Positions 16,462-24,741 of a stretch of 44,018 nucleotides of DNA are shown here, in pieces; the first letter of the stretch is position 1; each line of letters opens with the position of its first letter. The stretch comes from JAICUY01 sp035708065. Lineage in GTDB: Bacteria; Chloroflexota; Limnocylindria; QHBO01. The position numbers were made by a program, and so were the translations under genes. Below the pieces are notes generated by a model. It had not been told where the DNA came from and did not search any database. It saw nothing but the letters and a program-made list of their open reading frames with translations. Where the stretch lies: positions 1 to 44,018 of the forward strand of contig DASSTC010000017.1 in NCBI GenBank assembly GCA_035708065.1, given 5' to 3'.

Positions 16462-17616
16462 TCACCCGCCCGCCGCGACGGCAGCAGCGGCCGCACGCTG
16501 ACGAGCGCGCGACAGCCGGCGTCGAGCGGCCGAGATGCGGCGCACCGGATCGCCGCCGATCCGCCGCCGGTCGAGCGCCTCCGGATGCTCGCCGCGGGCG
16601 ATCTCGGCGAGCAGGGTCGACGCCCGGTCAAGCTGGCCGACCTCGGTCAGCAGCTGGACGAGGCTGAACCAGCGACCCGGCAGGGTTGGAGGCTCACCAG
16701 CGACACGCTCGAGCAGCTCCTCGGCGCGCGCCACGTGACCCGCCCGGCGGTGCGCGACGATCGCCGCACGCACATCGGAGAAGCCGGGCTCCATCTCGAG
16801 GGCCTCGAGATAGTTGAGCAGAAGCTCGGCGTTCTCAGCTCGCTCCGCGATCGGGCCGCGGCGCACATGGGCGTCGCGGAAGTCGGCCAGGACGGCGCGC
16901 AGCTCGCGTTCCAGCCAGCGGCGGGCTGCGCTGTTCGGCTCGTAGCGATCGAGCAGGCCGCGCAGGAACGCCGCTCCGCGCAGCCGCTGCCCGGTGACGG
17001 CGTACGCCTCGCGCAGCGGGGCGCGCACGAGTGTCTCGTGGCTGGGGTCGAGGGTCACCAGCCGCTCGAGGGCGCCGAGCCAGTCGTCGAGACGGCCGTG
17101 GTCGCGGTAGTGTGCCGCCGCGTAGCGCAACCAGTACTGCTCGCTGTGCTCACGCCAGTCCTCGCCGGCGATGTGATGCTCGACGATCCAGCGATCCTGG
17201 TCGGCTGGCCCGGCGAGGAATACCTCGACCGGGATGCGGAAGCCCGCGACGCTGCGCCACTGCGGCTGGTGCCAGCGGCTGGGCCGCACCTCTGATGGTC
17301 GCCGCCGCCGCGGGGCGGCCGGGCGCTCGTGGTCCTCGAGCGGCCACTCGAGCGTCTGCGCCGTCCCGTGCTCCAGCGCGCGGTCGTAGTGCAGCCGTCG
17401 CAGCGGGTCGCGCAGCTCTGCCCAGGCGCGGTTGAGGATCGAGGTCCGTCGGGTGGCCAGCTCGGACGATGCCGAGCGGTCCGGATGGTGGCGCAGCACC
17501 GCCTCACGGAAGGCGGCGCGCAGCTCGGCCGAGGTCGCAGACGGATCGGCGCCGAGGACCTCGTAGAAGTCCCGCCGTTCGATGCGAATGGCCTCGGCGG
17601 TCGTTTCGAAGACCAT
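16462..17616 (-). CDS. J-domain protein with helical C-terminal repeats
   Basis: A 384-residue protein. Residues of about 14-80 form a J-domain (DFYEVLGADPSATSAELRAAFREAV...) with an intact HPD motif in HHPDRSAS, so it should stimulate an Hsp70. There is no Gly/Phe region, zinc finger or DnaJ C-terminal domain, so it is not DnaJ itself. The rest is Arg/Glu/Leu-rich and predicted helical; several segments such as AGHVARAEELLERVAGEPP and VGQLDRASTLLAEIARGEHP look like TPR-type repeats. It may be a specialised co-chaperone. The start lies 7 nt after a TAGACT -10. It is followed by the histidine kinase 34 nt downstream, perhaps in one transcript. Confidence 0.85.
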   Translation of the reverse strand: MVFETTAEAIRIERRDFYEVLGADPSATSAELRAAFREAVLRHHPDRSASSELATRRTSILNRAWAELRDPLRRLHYDRALEHGTAQTLEWPLEDHERPAAPRRRRPSEVRPSRWHQPQWRSVAGFRIPVEVFLAGPADQDRWIVEHHIAGEDWREHSEQYWLRYAAAHYRDHGRLDDWLGALERLVTLDPSHETLVRAPLREAYAVTGQRLRGAAFLRGLLDRYEPNSAARRWLERELRAVLADFRDAHVRRGPIAERAENAELLLNYLEALEMEPGFSDVRAAIVAHRRAGHVARAEELLERVAGEPPTLPGRWFSLVQLLTEVGQLDRASTLLAEIARGEHPEALDRRRIGGDPVRRISAARRRLSRARQRAAAAAVAAGG

Positions 17617-17623
17617 CCGGCTG

Positions 17624-17664
17624 AGTCTAGCGTCGGTCCGGTTCGACGACGAAAGCCGTATGCT
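17624..17664. promoter_or_regulatory. Divergent leaderless promoters between the J-domain gene and cphB
   Basis: TAGACT on the minus strand (17629-17624) ends 7 nt before the J-domain ATG; TATGCT on the plus strand (17659-17664) ends 7 nt before the cphB ATG. The two elements are 29 bp apart, so their upstream polymerase contacts must overlap and the two promoters should compete. Confidence 0.5.
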
Positions 17665-17671
17665 GCCCGGC

Positions 17672-18649
17672 ATGCCCGACACCACCAGCCGCGTGGGACA
17701 TCTGCTCATGATCGGCGGCGCCGAGGACAAGCTCCGCCAGCGCCAGATCCTGTCGCGCTTCGTGACCCTGGCCGGCGGCAACGACGCGCGGGTGGTGGTG
17801 ATCTCGACCGCCTCGTCGCTCGGCGACGAGGCGACCGAGCTGTACGCACAGCTGTTCCACGCCATGGGGGTGCCCGACGTGCGGGGCCTGCGGCCGCTGA
17901 CCCGTGACGAGGCCGAGGACCGCGAGGTGGCGGCCACGCTCGAGGACGCGAGCGGCATCTTCCTGACCGGCGGCAACCAGCTGCGCCTGGCGAGCGTCAT
18001 CGGCGGCACGCGCCTGGGCCGGATCATCGTGCGCCGGCATCGCAGCGGGGCGATCGTGGCGGGCACCAGCGCCGGCGCATCGGCGCTCGGCAGCCACATG
18101 GTCGCCTTCGGGCCTGGGGGCGCGACGCCGAAGCAGCGAATGACGCAGATGAGCGCCGGATTGGGGCTGCTGCCGGGCGCGATCATCGACCAGCACTTCG
18201 AGCAGCGGAACCGGATCGGCCGGCTGCTGGCGCTCGTCGCCCAGTCGCCCGCGCTGCTCGGCATCGGCCTCGACGAGGACACCGCCGGACTGGTGAGCCC
18301 GAGCGGGGTGATGGAAGTGCTCGGCCGCGGCTCGGTGACGGTCCTGGACCCCGCGCACATCCAGACCGATGCGTACGAGGTGAAGCGCCACCGCCCGATC
18401 ATGGTCTCCGGCGTGCTCCTGCACTCGCTCTCGGCAGGCTACCGATTCGACCTGCGCCGCCGAACCCTGCTCGCGCCGCTCCGCGCGGTGAGCGCGACCG
18501 AGCGCGAGCTCAAGAGCGTCGAGTCCGCCGGCGAGCGCACACGCCGGCTCATCCGCCGGATCGCATCGGAGGGCGCCGACGACACCGCGCCGGAGCGTTC
18601 GCGGCGCCGGGCGCTGCGCGCTCGTCGCGCCGAGGAGGCGAGCGAGTGA
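17672..18649 (+). CDS. cphB: Cyanophycinase
   Basis: A 325-residue serine peptidase of family S51 that cleaves the storage polymer cyanophycin (multi-L-arginyl-poly-L-aspartate) to beta-Asp-Arg dipeptides. The nucleophile motif GTSAGAS (Ser133), the TGGNQ loop and DQHFEQRNRIGRL are present, as is GLDEDTAG. The C-terminal region of about 60 residues is very rich in Arg/Glu/Ala and is an extension. The cytoplasmic form fits, since no signal peptide is seen, which suggests use of an internal store rather than scavenging. Its TGA overlaps the GTG of cphA (GTGA), so synthesis and breakdown enzymes are translationally coupled. Confidence 0.95.
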   Translation: MPDTTSRVGHLLMIGGAEDKLRQRQILSRFVTLAGGNDARVVVISTASSLGDEATELYAQLFHAMGVPDVRGLRPLTRDEAEDREVAATLEDASGIFLTGGNQLRLASVIGGTRLGRIIVRRHRSGAIVAGTSAGASALGSHMVAFGPGGATPKQRMTQMSAGLGLLPGAIIDQHFEQRNRIGRLLALVAQSPALLGIGLDEDTAGLVSPSGVMEVLGRGSVTVLDPAHIQTDAYEVKRHRPIMVSGVLLHSLSAGYRFDLRRRTLLAPLRAVSATERELKSVESAGERTRRLIRRIASEGADDTAPERSRRRALRARRAEEASE

Positions 18650-21486
18650 GCAGCACGGCTGGCGCGAAGCGCACGAAGAAGGGCAGCAACGGAACGGCTG
18701 GCAGGCCGGAGCCGACGCTGCGCATCATCGAGACACGCGTCTATCGGGGCCCGAGCTACTGGAGCTACGACCCCGCGATCAAGCTGATCGTCGACCTCGG
18801 CGTCCTCGAGGAGTTCCCGTCGGACAAGATCCCCGGATTCGTGGAAGCGCTGCTCGAGATCCTTCCCGGCGTGGGGCTGCACAGCTGCTCGACCGGCAAG
18901 GCGGGCGGATTCGAGAGGCGGCTGCGCGAGGGCACGTGGCTCGGTCACGTCGCCGAGCACGTCGCGCTGCAGCTGCAGCGCGAGGCCGGCACCGAGGTGG
19001 GCCGAGGCAAGACGCGCGGCACCGGGGAGCCGGGTCGTTACCACGTCGTCTACGCCTACGCCGAGGAGAGCGTCGGCCTGGCCGCCGGCCGCCTGGCGGT
19101 CCGCCTGGTCAATCACCTCGTCGAGCCCGATCCTGCCTTCGACTTCGTCGCCGAGCTCGAGTCGCTGATCCTGCTCGCCGAGAAGGCCGCGTTCGGCCCT
19201 TCGACCCAGGCGATCCTCGACGAGGCGACGATGCGCGACATCCCCTACATCCGGCTCAACGAGCAGTCGCTCGTGCAGCTCGGCCACGGCGTCCACCAGC
19301 AGCGCATCCGCGCGACGATGACCTCGCTCACCTCGTCGCTCGGCGTGGATATCGCCGGCGACAAGAAGCTGACGAACCGGCTGCTGGCCGCGACCGGCGT
19401 GCCGGTCCCCCGCTCCGAGATCGTGCGCAACGAGGAGGCCGCGGTTCGGGCCGCCGCGGTCATCGGCTACCCGGTGGCCATGAAGCCGGTCGACGGCAAC
19501 CACGGCCGCGGGGTGATGCTCAACCTCGGCGACGAGGCCGCGGTCCGCGCCGGGTACGTCGTCGCCCGGTCACAGTCCCGCCAAGGGCCCGTGGTGGTCG
19601 AGACGTACCTGACTGGCAACGACTACCGCTGCCTGGTGATCGGGGGCATCCTGCGCGCCGTCGCGCAGCGCGTGCCGGCGCACGTCGACGGCGACGGCAC
19701 GCGCACGCTGCGCGAGCTGGTGGACGTGACCAACGCGGATCCCCGGCGCGGCATCGGTCACGAGAAGGTGCTGACCCGCATCAAGGTCGACGACGAGTCG
19801 GTCGCCTATGCGCGCGAGCAGGGATTCGAGATGGACGACGTCCCGCCACGCCGCACCCGCGTCTACCTGAAGCGCACCGGCAACATGAGCACCGGCGGCA
19901 TCAGCATCGACCGCACCGAGGAGATCCACCCCGACAACGCCGAGATCGTCGAGCTCGCGGCGCGCGTGGTGGGGCTGGACATCGCCGGGATCGACCTGGT
20001 CTGCCCCGACGCGTCGCTGCCGATCCGCGAGACGGGAGGCGGGATCGTCGAGGTCAACGCCGCGCCGGGCTTCCGGATGCACACCCATCCAACCGAGGGC
20101 GAGCCGCAGTACGTTGCCAAGCCGGTGATCGACCTGCTCTTCCCGCCGGGCAGCGCCTCGCGGATTCCCATCGTGGCGGTGACCGGCACGAACGGCAAGA
20201 CGACGACCGCGCGGATGATCGCGCACATCATGAAGGGCCTCGGCCGCAAGGTCGGCATGACCTCGACCGATGGGATCTTCGTCGACGGCCGCGCAGTGCG
20301 TCGCGGCGACATGAGCGGACCCCGCTCGGCGTCGACGGTGCTGCAGAACCCCGGCGTCGACTTCGCCGTCTTCGAGGTCGCCCGCGGCGGGATTCTGCGC
20401 GAGGGGCTCGGCTACGACCGCAACGACGTGGGCGTCGTGCTCAACGTCACCGGCGACCACCTGGGGCTGGGCGGCATCAACTCGCTGCGCCAGCTCGCCG
20501 CAGTAAAGCAGGTCGTCGTCGAGGCGGTGCCGCGCGACGGCGTGGCGGTGCTCAACGCCGACGACGAGCTGGTGGCCGCGATGGCGCGCCACAGCTCCGG
20601 ATCGGTCATCTACTTCTCGCTCGATCCGCAGAACGAGCTGATTCGCCGCCAGACGTCACGCGGCCGGCGGGCGGTGACGCTGGAGCGCGGCACGAACGGC
20701 GAGATGATCGTGCTGCGACAGGGCCGCAAGTCGATGCCGCTGGTGTGGACCCATCTGTTGCCATCGACCTTCGAGGGCCGCGCCCGAATGAACGTGCAGA
20801 ACGCGCTCGCCGCGACCGCCGCGGCGTGGGCCGCCGGCGCGCACCTCCACGACATCCGGCAGGGCCTGCGGACGTTCACCACCTCGTACTACATGGCACC
20901 TGGCCGGCTCAACCTGTTCGATCTCGACGGCTACCGGGTCATCGTCGACTACGCCCACAACCCGCCGGCGGTGGCAGCGCTCGGCGAGTTCGTCGCGGCG
21001 CTCACCGAGCCGACGCCCGGCGGCCGACTGCCGCTGGTCGTGGGACGGCGCATCGCAGTCATCGCCACCGCCGGCGATCGCCGCGATCAGGACATCCGCG
21101 AGATCGGCGCGGTGGCTGCCCGCTACTTCGACGACATCGTCATCAGGGAAGACGTGAATCCGCGGGGACGCCAGCGCGGCGAGACGGCGGCGCTCATCGA
21201 GGAGGGGATCCGCGCGTCGATCGCCGCCGGCGCGCGGTGCGAGACAGTCGTCACCGACCTCGACGAGATCGACGCGTCCCGGCGGGCGCTCGACATGGGC
21301 ACGCCTGGCGACGTCGTGGTGCTGTGCGTGGACCAGGCGAACGCCGTCTGGAAGGAGCTGCAGCGGCGCCAGCACGGTGCATCGAGCGCCAGCGCGGCCT
21401 CGTTCGACGGCGAGTTCGACCGGGCGCTCGACGCGTCGCTGGCCGACAAGGCTGCGATCGGCGACCTCGCGTCGCCGTCCCACTAG
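18646..21486 (+). CDS. cphA: Cyanophycin synthetase
   Basis: A 946-residue ATP-dependent enzyme that adds Asp and then Arg to the growing cyanophycin chain. The N-domain (about 24-165) begins RIIETRVYRGPSYWSYDPA. The ATP-grasp domain (about 215-480) includes PVAMKPVDGNHGRGV and VEVNAAPGFRMHTHPTEG. The Mur-ligase-like domain (about 505-946) has the P-loop TGTNGKTTTA, NVTGDHLG and VDYAHNPPA. All three domains needed for the complete reaction are present, which argues for a true CphA1. GAGGAGG precedes the GTG by 7 nt. It is slightly longer than many homologues owing to both termini. Its TAG shares CTAG with the stop of the convergent Mur-ligase gene. Confidence 0.96.
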   Translation: MSSTAGAKRTKKGSNGTAGRPEPTLRIIETRVYRGPSYWSYDPAIKLIVDLGVLEEFPSDKIPGFVEALLEILPGVGLHSCSTGKAGGFERRLREGTWLGHVAEHVALQLQREAGTEVGRGKTRGTGEPGRYHVVYAYAEESVGLAAGRLAVRLVNHLVEPDPAFDFVAELESLILLAEKAAFGPSTQAILDEATMRDIPYIRLNEQSLVQLGHGVHQQRIRATMTSLTSSLGVDIAGDKKLTNRLLAATGVPVPRSEIVRNEEAAVRAAAVIGYPVAMKPVDGNHGRGVMLNLGDEAAVRAGYVVARSQSRQGPVVVETYLTGNDYRCLVIGGILRAVAQRVPAHVDGDGTRTLRELVDVTNADPRRGIGHEKVLTRIKVDDESVAYAREQGFEMDDVPPRRTRVYLKRTGNMSTGGISIDRTEEIHPDNAEIVELAARVVGLDIAGIDLVCPDASLPIRETGGGIVEVNAAPGFRMHTHPTEGEPQYVAKPVIDLLFPPGSASRIPIVAVTGTNGKTTTARMIAHIMKGLGRKVGMTSTDGIFVDGRAVRRGDMSGPRSASTVLQNPGVDFAVFEVARGGILREGLGYDRNDVGVVLNVTGDHLGLGGINSLRQLAAVKQVVVEAVPRDGVAVLNADDELVAAMARHSSGSVIYFSLDPQNELIRRQTSRGRRAVTLERGTNGEMIVLRQGRKSMPLVWTHLLPSTFEGRARMNVQNALAATAAAWAAGAHLHDIRQGLRTFTTSYYMAPGRLNLFDLDGYRVIVDYAHNPPAVAALGEFVAALTEPTPGGRLPLVVGRRIAVIATAGDRRDQDIREIGAVAARYFDDIVIREDVNPRGRQRGETAALIEEGIRASIAAGARCETVVTDLDEIDASRRALDMGTPGDVVVLCVDQANAVWKELQRRQHGASSASAASFDGEFDRALDASLADKAAIGDLASPSH

Positions 21487-23069
21487 CTTCCGGGCTGCAC
21501 CGCCTCGAACCCTTCTCGCTCCAGCCAGCCGAAGACGTCAGAGCGCTCGGCGTGGACCATGACCGCCACCACATCGTCGTCCGCGGCGCGGCCAACGAGC
21601 TCGGCGAGCGCGCCCACCTCGGATGGGCACGCCTCGACCTCCCCGGCGAACCCGCCGGCGCGGACTCCCGCCCGCAGCAGCTCATTCATCTCCCCCAGGT
21701 CCCGTCCGCGGAGGTAGTGCGGTTTTTCGGCGATGACGATCTCGTCCGCACCGCCACCCGCGATCTCCCCGAGCGAGCGCAGGACGGCATCGCTCCGGTC
21801 GCCGGCCGTGCCGAGCGCGAGGAGCACGCGACCGGCTGACCCGGCGATTCCTCGTGCGACGTCGAGCAGGCCGCGCAGGCCCGCCTCGTTGTGCGCGAAA
21901 TCGACCAGGACGCGCACGCCGCGGCGCGCGAACAGGTTGAGACGGCCGGGGTTGCGGGCGGCATCGGCGCCAAAGCTGCGCAGGCCCTCGGCGATCGCGG
22001 CTGCCTCGTACCCGAGGCCGTCGCACGCGGCCGTCGCCGCGAGCGCATTGGCCACGTTGTGGCGCGACAGGCCACCGAGGGTGAGCGGCAGCCCATCCGC
22101 GCGCGCCACGCGGACCGGCGGAGCATCGGCGCGCCGGATCACGAGCCAGCCGCGATCGAGGACCGCCGCCCGACCCCCCGCCTCGAGCGCCGCGTCGACG
22201 GCGGGCGCTGCGGGGTCGAGGCTGAACGCGTACCAGTGCGCCGTCGTCTCGCGACGCATGGCCCACACCAGCGGGTCTTCGCCGTTGAGCACCGCCCAGC
22301 CGGTCTTGCGCGTGATGCGGACCACGGTGGCCTTCACCTCGGCCAGCTCGTCGAGTGTGTCGATCCCCTGCAGCCCGAGATGGTCGGCGCTGATGTTCGT
22401 CACCACGCCGACGTCGTTGGCGGCGTAGCCGATGCCGCGCAGCAGGATCCCGCCGCGTGCCGTCTCGAGCACCGCCAGCTCGAGCCCCGGCTCGGACAGC
22501 ACGTGTCCCGCGCCGCCGAAGCCGGTCCAGTCCCCCGCCTCCACCTGCCTGCCGTTCAGCTCGATCCCGTCGGAGTTCGTCATGCCGACCGACAGACCGA
22601 TGCTTCGCGCGATGTGGGCAATCAACCGGGTGGTGGTGCTCTTCCCGTTCGTGCCGGTCACCGCCACGATCGGGATGCGAGTGGACGGCAGTCGCGGCAG
22701 CGGACCGAGCGCCGTGGCCCGCAGCGCGGCGAGCTCGCGCTGCTCGTCGCCCCGACCGAGCGCCAGGCGCACCGCCGCGGCGCCGATCGCCTGCGAGATC
22801 GTCCGCCGCCGCCACGGGAAGGCGACCAGGGCGCGCAGGTCGTCGGTGGAGCGGCGCGAGGTGATGGCCGGTGCCGCCAGCCCGAGCGCGACGTGCAGGC
22901 GGCGCACCGCCAGGCCAGCCGAGGCGGCCGCTTCGGCCGCGTCCCCGGGGCGCGCCGCACGGAACTCGAGCTTGATTGCCGGCCGGGTAAAGAAGCGGTT
23001 CGGCCCGTCCAGCACGCGCAGCTCCAGGAGATCGACGCCGTTCCCGGAACCGTGCGGCTCGTGCGGCAT
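21483..23069 (-). CDS. CphA-related Mur ligase lacking the ATP-grasp domain
   Basis: A 528-residue protein. Residues 14-35 (LLELRVLDGPNRFFTRPAIK) resemble the opening of the CphA N-domain, including the GP and PAIKL signature. Where CphA has its ATP-grasp domain, this protein goes almost directly into a Mur-ligase domain (from about 130) with P-loop TGTNGKSTTT, NISADHLGLQG, a DFAHNEAG loop and GTAGDRSD. It is thus a CphA-like ligase with one of two active sites removed. It is not CphA2, which keeps the ATP-grasp site. It may ligate an amino acid to a cyanophycin-derived dipeptide or a related substrate; this is inference. It begins 7 nt after a palindromic -10 shared with the M20 peptidase gene. 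Confidence 0.88.
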   Translation of the reverse strand: MPHEPHGSGNGVDLLELRVLDGPNRFFTRPAIKLEFRAARPGDAAEAAASAGLAVRRLHVALGLAAPAITSRRSTDDLRALVAFPWRRRTISQAIGAAAVRLALGRGDEQRELAALRATALGPLPRLPSTRIPIVAVTGTNGKSTTTRLIAHIARSIGLSVGMTNSDGIELNGRQVEAGDWTGFGGAGHVLSEPGLELAVLETARGGILLRGIGYAANDVGVVTNISADHLGLQGIDTLDELAEVKATVVRITRKTGWAVLNGEDPLVWAMRRETTAHWYAFSLDPAAPAVDAALEAGGRAAVLDRGWLVIRRADAPPVRVARADGLPLTLGGLSRHNVANALAATAACDGLGYEAAAIAEGLRSFGADAARNPGRLNLFARRGVRVLVDFAHNEAGLRGLLDVARGIAGSAGRVLLALGTAGDRSDAVLRSLGEIAGGGADEIVIAEKPHYLRGRDLGEMNELLRAGVRAGGFAGEVEACPSEVGALAELVGRAADDDVVAVMVHAERSDVFGWLEREGFEAVQPGS

Positions 23070-23076
23070 GGCGGTG

Positions 23077-23084
23077 AGTATACT
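23077..23084. promoter_or_regulatory. Palindromic bidirectional -10 element AGTATACT
   Basis: AGTATACT is its own reverse complement. TATACT on the plus strand (23079-23084) ends 9 nt before the M20 peptidase GTG; TATACT on the minus strand (23082-23077) ends 7 nt before the Mur-ligase ATG. Only 24 bp separate the two start codons. Confidence 0.6.
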
Positions 23085-23093
23085 TTCGGCCCC

Positions 23094-24251
23094 GTGAGCT
23101 CCCCGCCGGCCGTCACCACGCTCGCCGACGCCGTCCGCGCGTCACACGATCGCTATCTCGCCGAGCTCGAGCGCCTGGTCAACATCGACTGCGGCTCGTA
23201 CACCCGCGAAGGCGTCAACCGCGTCGCCGACTTCTGCGCCGATGCCTTCGCGGCGCTCGGCGCATCGGTCGAGCGCGTCGAGCACGAGCGGCTCGGTGAC
23301 CTCGTGATCGGACGCCTGGAGGGAGACGGCCCGCGGCTGCTGCTCATCGGTCACATGGACACCGTCTTCGAGGCCGGTACCGTGGCCGAGCGACCGTTCC
23401 GCGTCGAGGGCGATCGAGCGTTCGGTCCCGGCGTGACCGACATGAAGGCCGGGCTGCTGGCCGGATTCCACGCCATCCGCGCGCTGCAGTCCGCCGGCGC
23501 GCGCCCATCGGTCACCTACGTCTGCAATCCCGACGAGGAGATCGGTTCGCCGTTCAGCTCGCCGCACATCCGCGCGCTCGTTCCGCAGCACGACGCCGCG
23601 TTCGTGCTGGAATGCGCGCGCGCCAACGGCGACATCGTCAGCGCGCGCAAGGGCGTCGCCGACGTTCACATCTCGATCGGCGGACGGGCGGCGCATGCCG
23701 GCGTCGAGCCGCAGAAGGGTCGCAGCGCGATTCTCGAGGCGGCGCACAAGGTGCTGGCGCTCCACGCGCTCAACGGACGCTGGCCGAGCGTGACGGTCAA
23801 CGCCGGCGTGATCGAGGGTGGCACGCGGCCGAACGTCGTCGCCGAGCGCTGCCTGGTCAAGGTCGACGTGCGCGGCGCGACCGCCGCCGAGTTCGAGGCC
23901 GCCGGTGAGGCGCTGCGGGAGATCGCCGCCTCGGCGACCGTGGCGGGCACGACTGCCGAGGTCCGTCGCGTGTCGGGCCATGCGCCGATGGAGAAGTCCG
24001 AGGCGACCGCCCGCCTCGTGTCGCTCGCCCAGGCGGTCGCCGCCGCGCTGGGCTTCGCGCTCGGGGATGCCGCCACCGGCGGCGCCAGCGACGCGAACAC
24101 GACCTCGGGCATGGGCCTGCCGACGCTCGACGGACTCGGCCCGATCGGCGGCGACGACCACTCGGTCGACGAGTGGCTCGAGCTGTCCAGCGTCGTGCCG
24201 CGGGTGACGCTGCTGGCCGCGCTGATGGCCCGAGCGGACGAGGCGCTCTAG
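23094..24251 (+). CDS. M20 family metallopeptidase (glutamate carboxypeptidase-like)
   Basis: A 385-residue di-zinc peptidase of the CPG2/M20 type. The metal-binding motifs are LLIGHMDTVFEAGT (His and following Asp), the bridging Asp in GPGVTDMKAG, and the catalytic Glu pair in CNPDEEIGS. The dimerisation domain (KGVADVHISIGGRAAHAGVEPQKG...) and a final zinc-ligand His in DDHSVDEW are present. Leader-free GTG start. It sits in the cyanophycin locus and shares a promoter with the CphA-like ligase, so a role in splitting the beta-Asp-Arg dipeptides released by cyanophycinase is attractive but unproven; other N-acyl-amino-acid or peptide substrates are possible. Confidence 0.92.
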   Translation: MSSPPAVTTLADAVRASHDRYLAELERLVNIDCGSYTREGVNRVADFCADAFAALGASVERVEHERLGDLVIGRLEGDGPRLLLIGHMDTVFEAGTVAERPFRVEGDRAFGPGVTDMKAGLLAGFHAIRALQSAGARPSVTYVCNPDEEIGSPFSSPHIRALVPQHDAAFVLECARANGDIVSARKGVADVHISIGGRAAHAGVEPQKGRSAILEAAHKVLALHALNGRWPSVTVNAGVIEGGTRPNVVAERCLVKVDVRGATAAEFEAAGEALREIAASATVAGTTAEVRRVSGHAPMEKSEATARLVSLAQAVAAALGFALGDAATGGASDANTTSGMGLPTLDGLGPIGGDDHSVDEWLELSSVVPRVTLLAALMARADEAL

Positions 24252-24269
24252 CCCGACGGAGCGCGCCTG

Positions 24270-24275
24270 TACAAT
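24270..24275 (+). promoter_or_regulatory. -10 element TACAAT, probable leaderless start of the dehydrogenase operon
   Basis: TACAAT ends 10 nt before the GTG of the thioesterase gene at 24286. It is the closest match to a strong -10 in the window and probably drives the following five genes. Confidence 0.55.
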
Positions 24276-24285
24276 CTGAAGCTCC

Positions 24286-24741
24286 GTGAATGACGAGTTC
24301 GGCCACCACACGCGGGTCGACGTGCGATTCCGCGACGTCGACGCGTTCGGCCATGTCAACAACGCGGTCTTTCTGTCGTACCTCGAGCAGGGCCGCATCC
24401 GCTACCTCGCCGAGCGCCTCGGCCGGCCGATCTCGCTGACCGCCGTCGCGGAGCTGCCACTGATCCTCGGCCGGCTCGAGATCGACTATCGCGCGCCGAT
24501 CTTCTTCAACGAGACGGTCGACATCGGCACGCGGGTCGCCTGGATCGGTCGATCGAGCTTCGGCATGTCGCACCGCATGACCGCCGGCACGGACGCGCAC
24601 CTCGTCGCAGAGGCATCGACCGTCCTGGTCTGCTATGACTACGCCACGGCCCGGTCGGTGCCGGTGCCCGATGATTGGCGCGCCGCATTCGAGGCTGCCG
24701 AGGGCCGTTCGCTCGACCGCGCTACACAGGGAGTCGCATGA
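24286..24741 (+). CDS. Acyl-CoA thioesterase, 4HBT (hotdog) family
   Basis: A 151-residue YbgC/FadM-like hotdog thioesterase. The active-site segment RFRDVDAFGHVNNAVFLSYLEQGR carries the conserved Asp and the GHVNN motif. The remaining strands (LEIDYRAPIFFNETVDIGTRV) fit the fold. It opens the 2-oxo-acid dehydrogenase operon and its stop overlaps the lpdA start (ATGA). It could hydrolyse an acyl-CoA product of that complex or protect the CoA pool; the substrate cannot be told from sequence. The start is a GTG that follows the -10 directly. Confidence 0.92.
   Translation: MNDEFGHHTRVDVRFRDVDAFGHVNNAVFLSYLEQGRIRYLAERLGRPISLTAVAELPLILGRLEIDYRAPIFFNETVDIGTRVAWIGRSSFGMSHRMTAGTDAHLVAEASTVLVCYDYATARSVPVPDDWRAAFEAAEGRSLDRATQGVA

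Noticed and set aside
18936..21839. Open frame of 967 codons overlapping cphA in another frame
   Set aside because: It is extremely Arg-rich and motif-free, while the overlapping frame is a complete cyanophycin synthetase.
21483..23069. Calling this gene cphA2
   Set aside because: CphA2 keeps the ATP-grasp active site and loses the Mur one; here it is the ATP-grasp domain that is absent.
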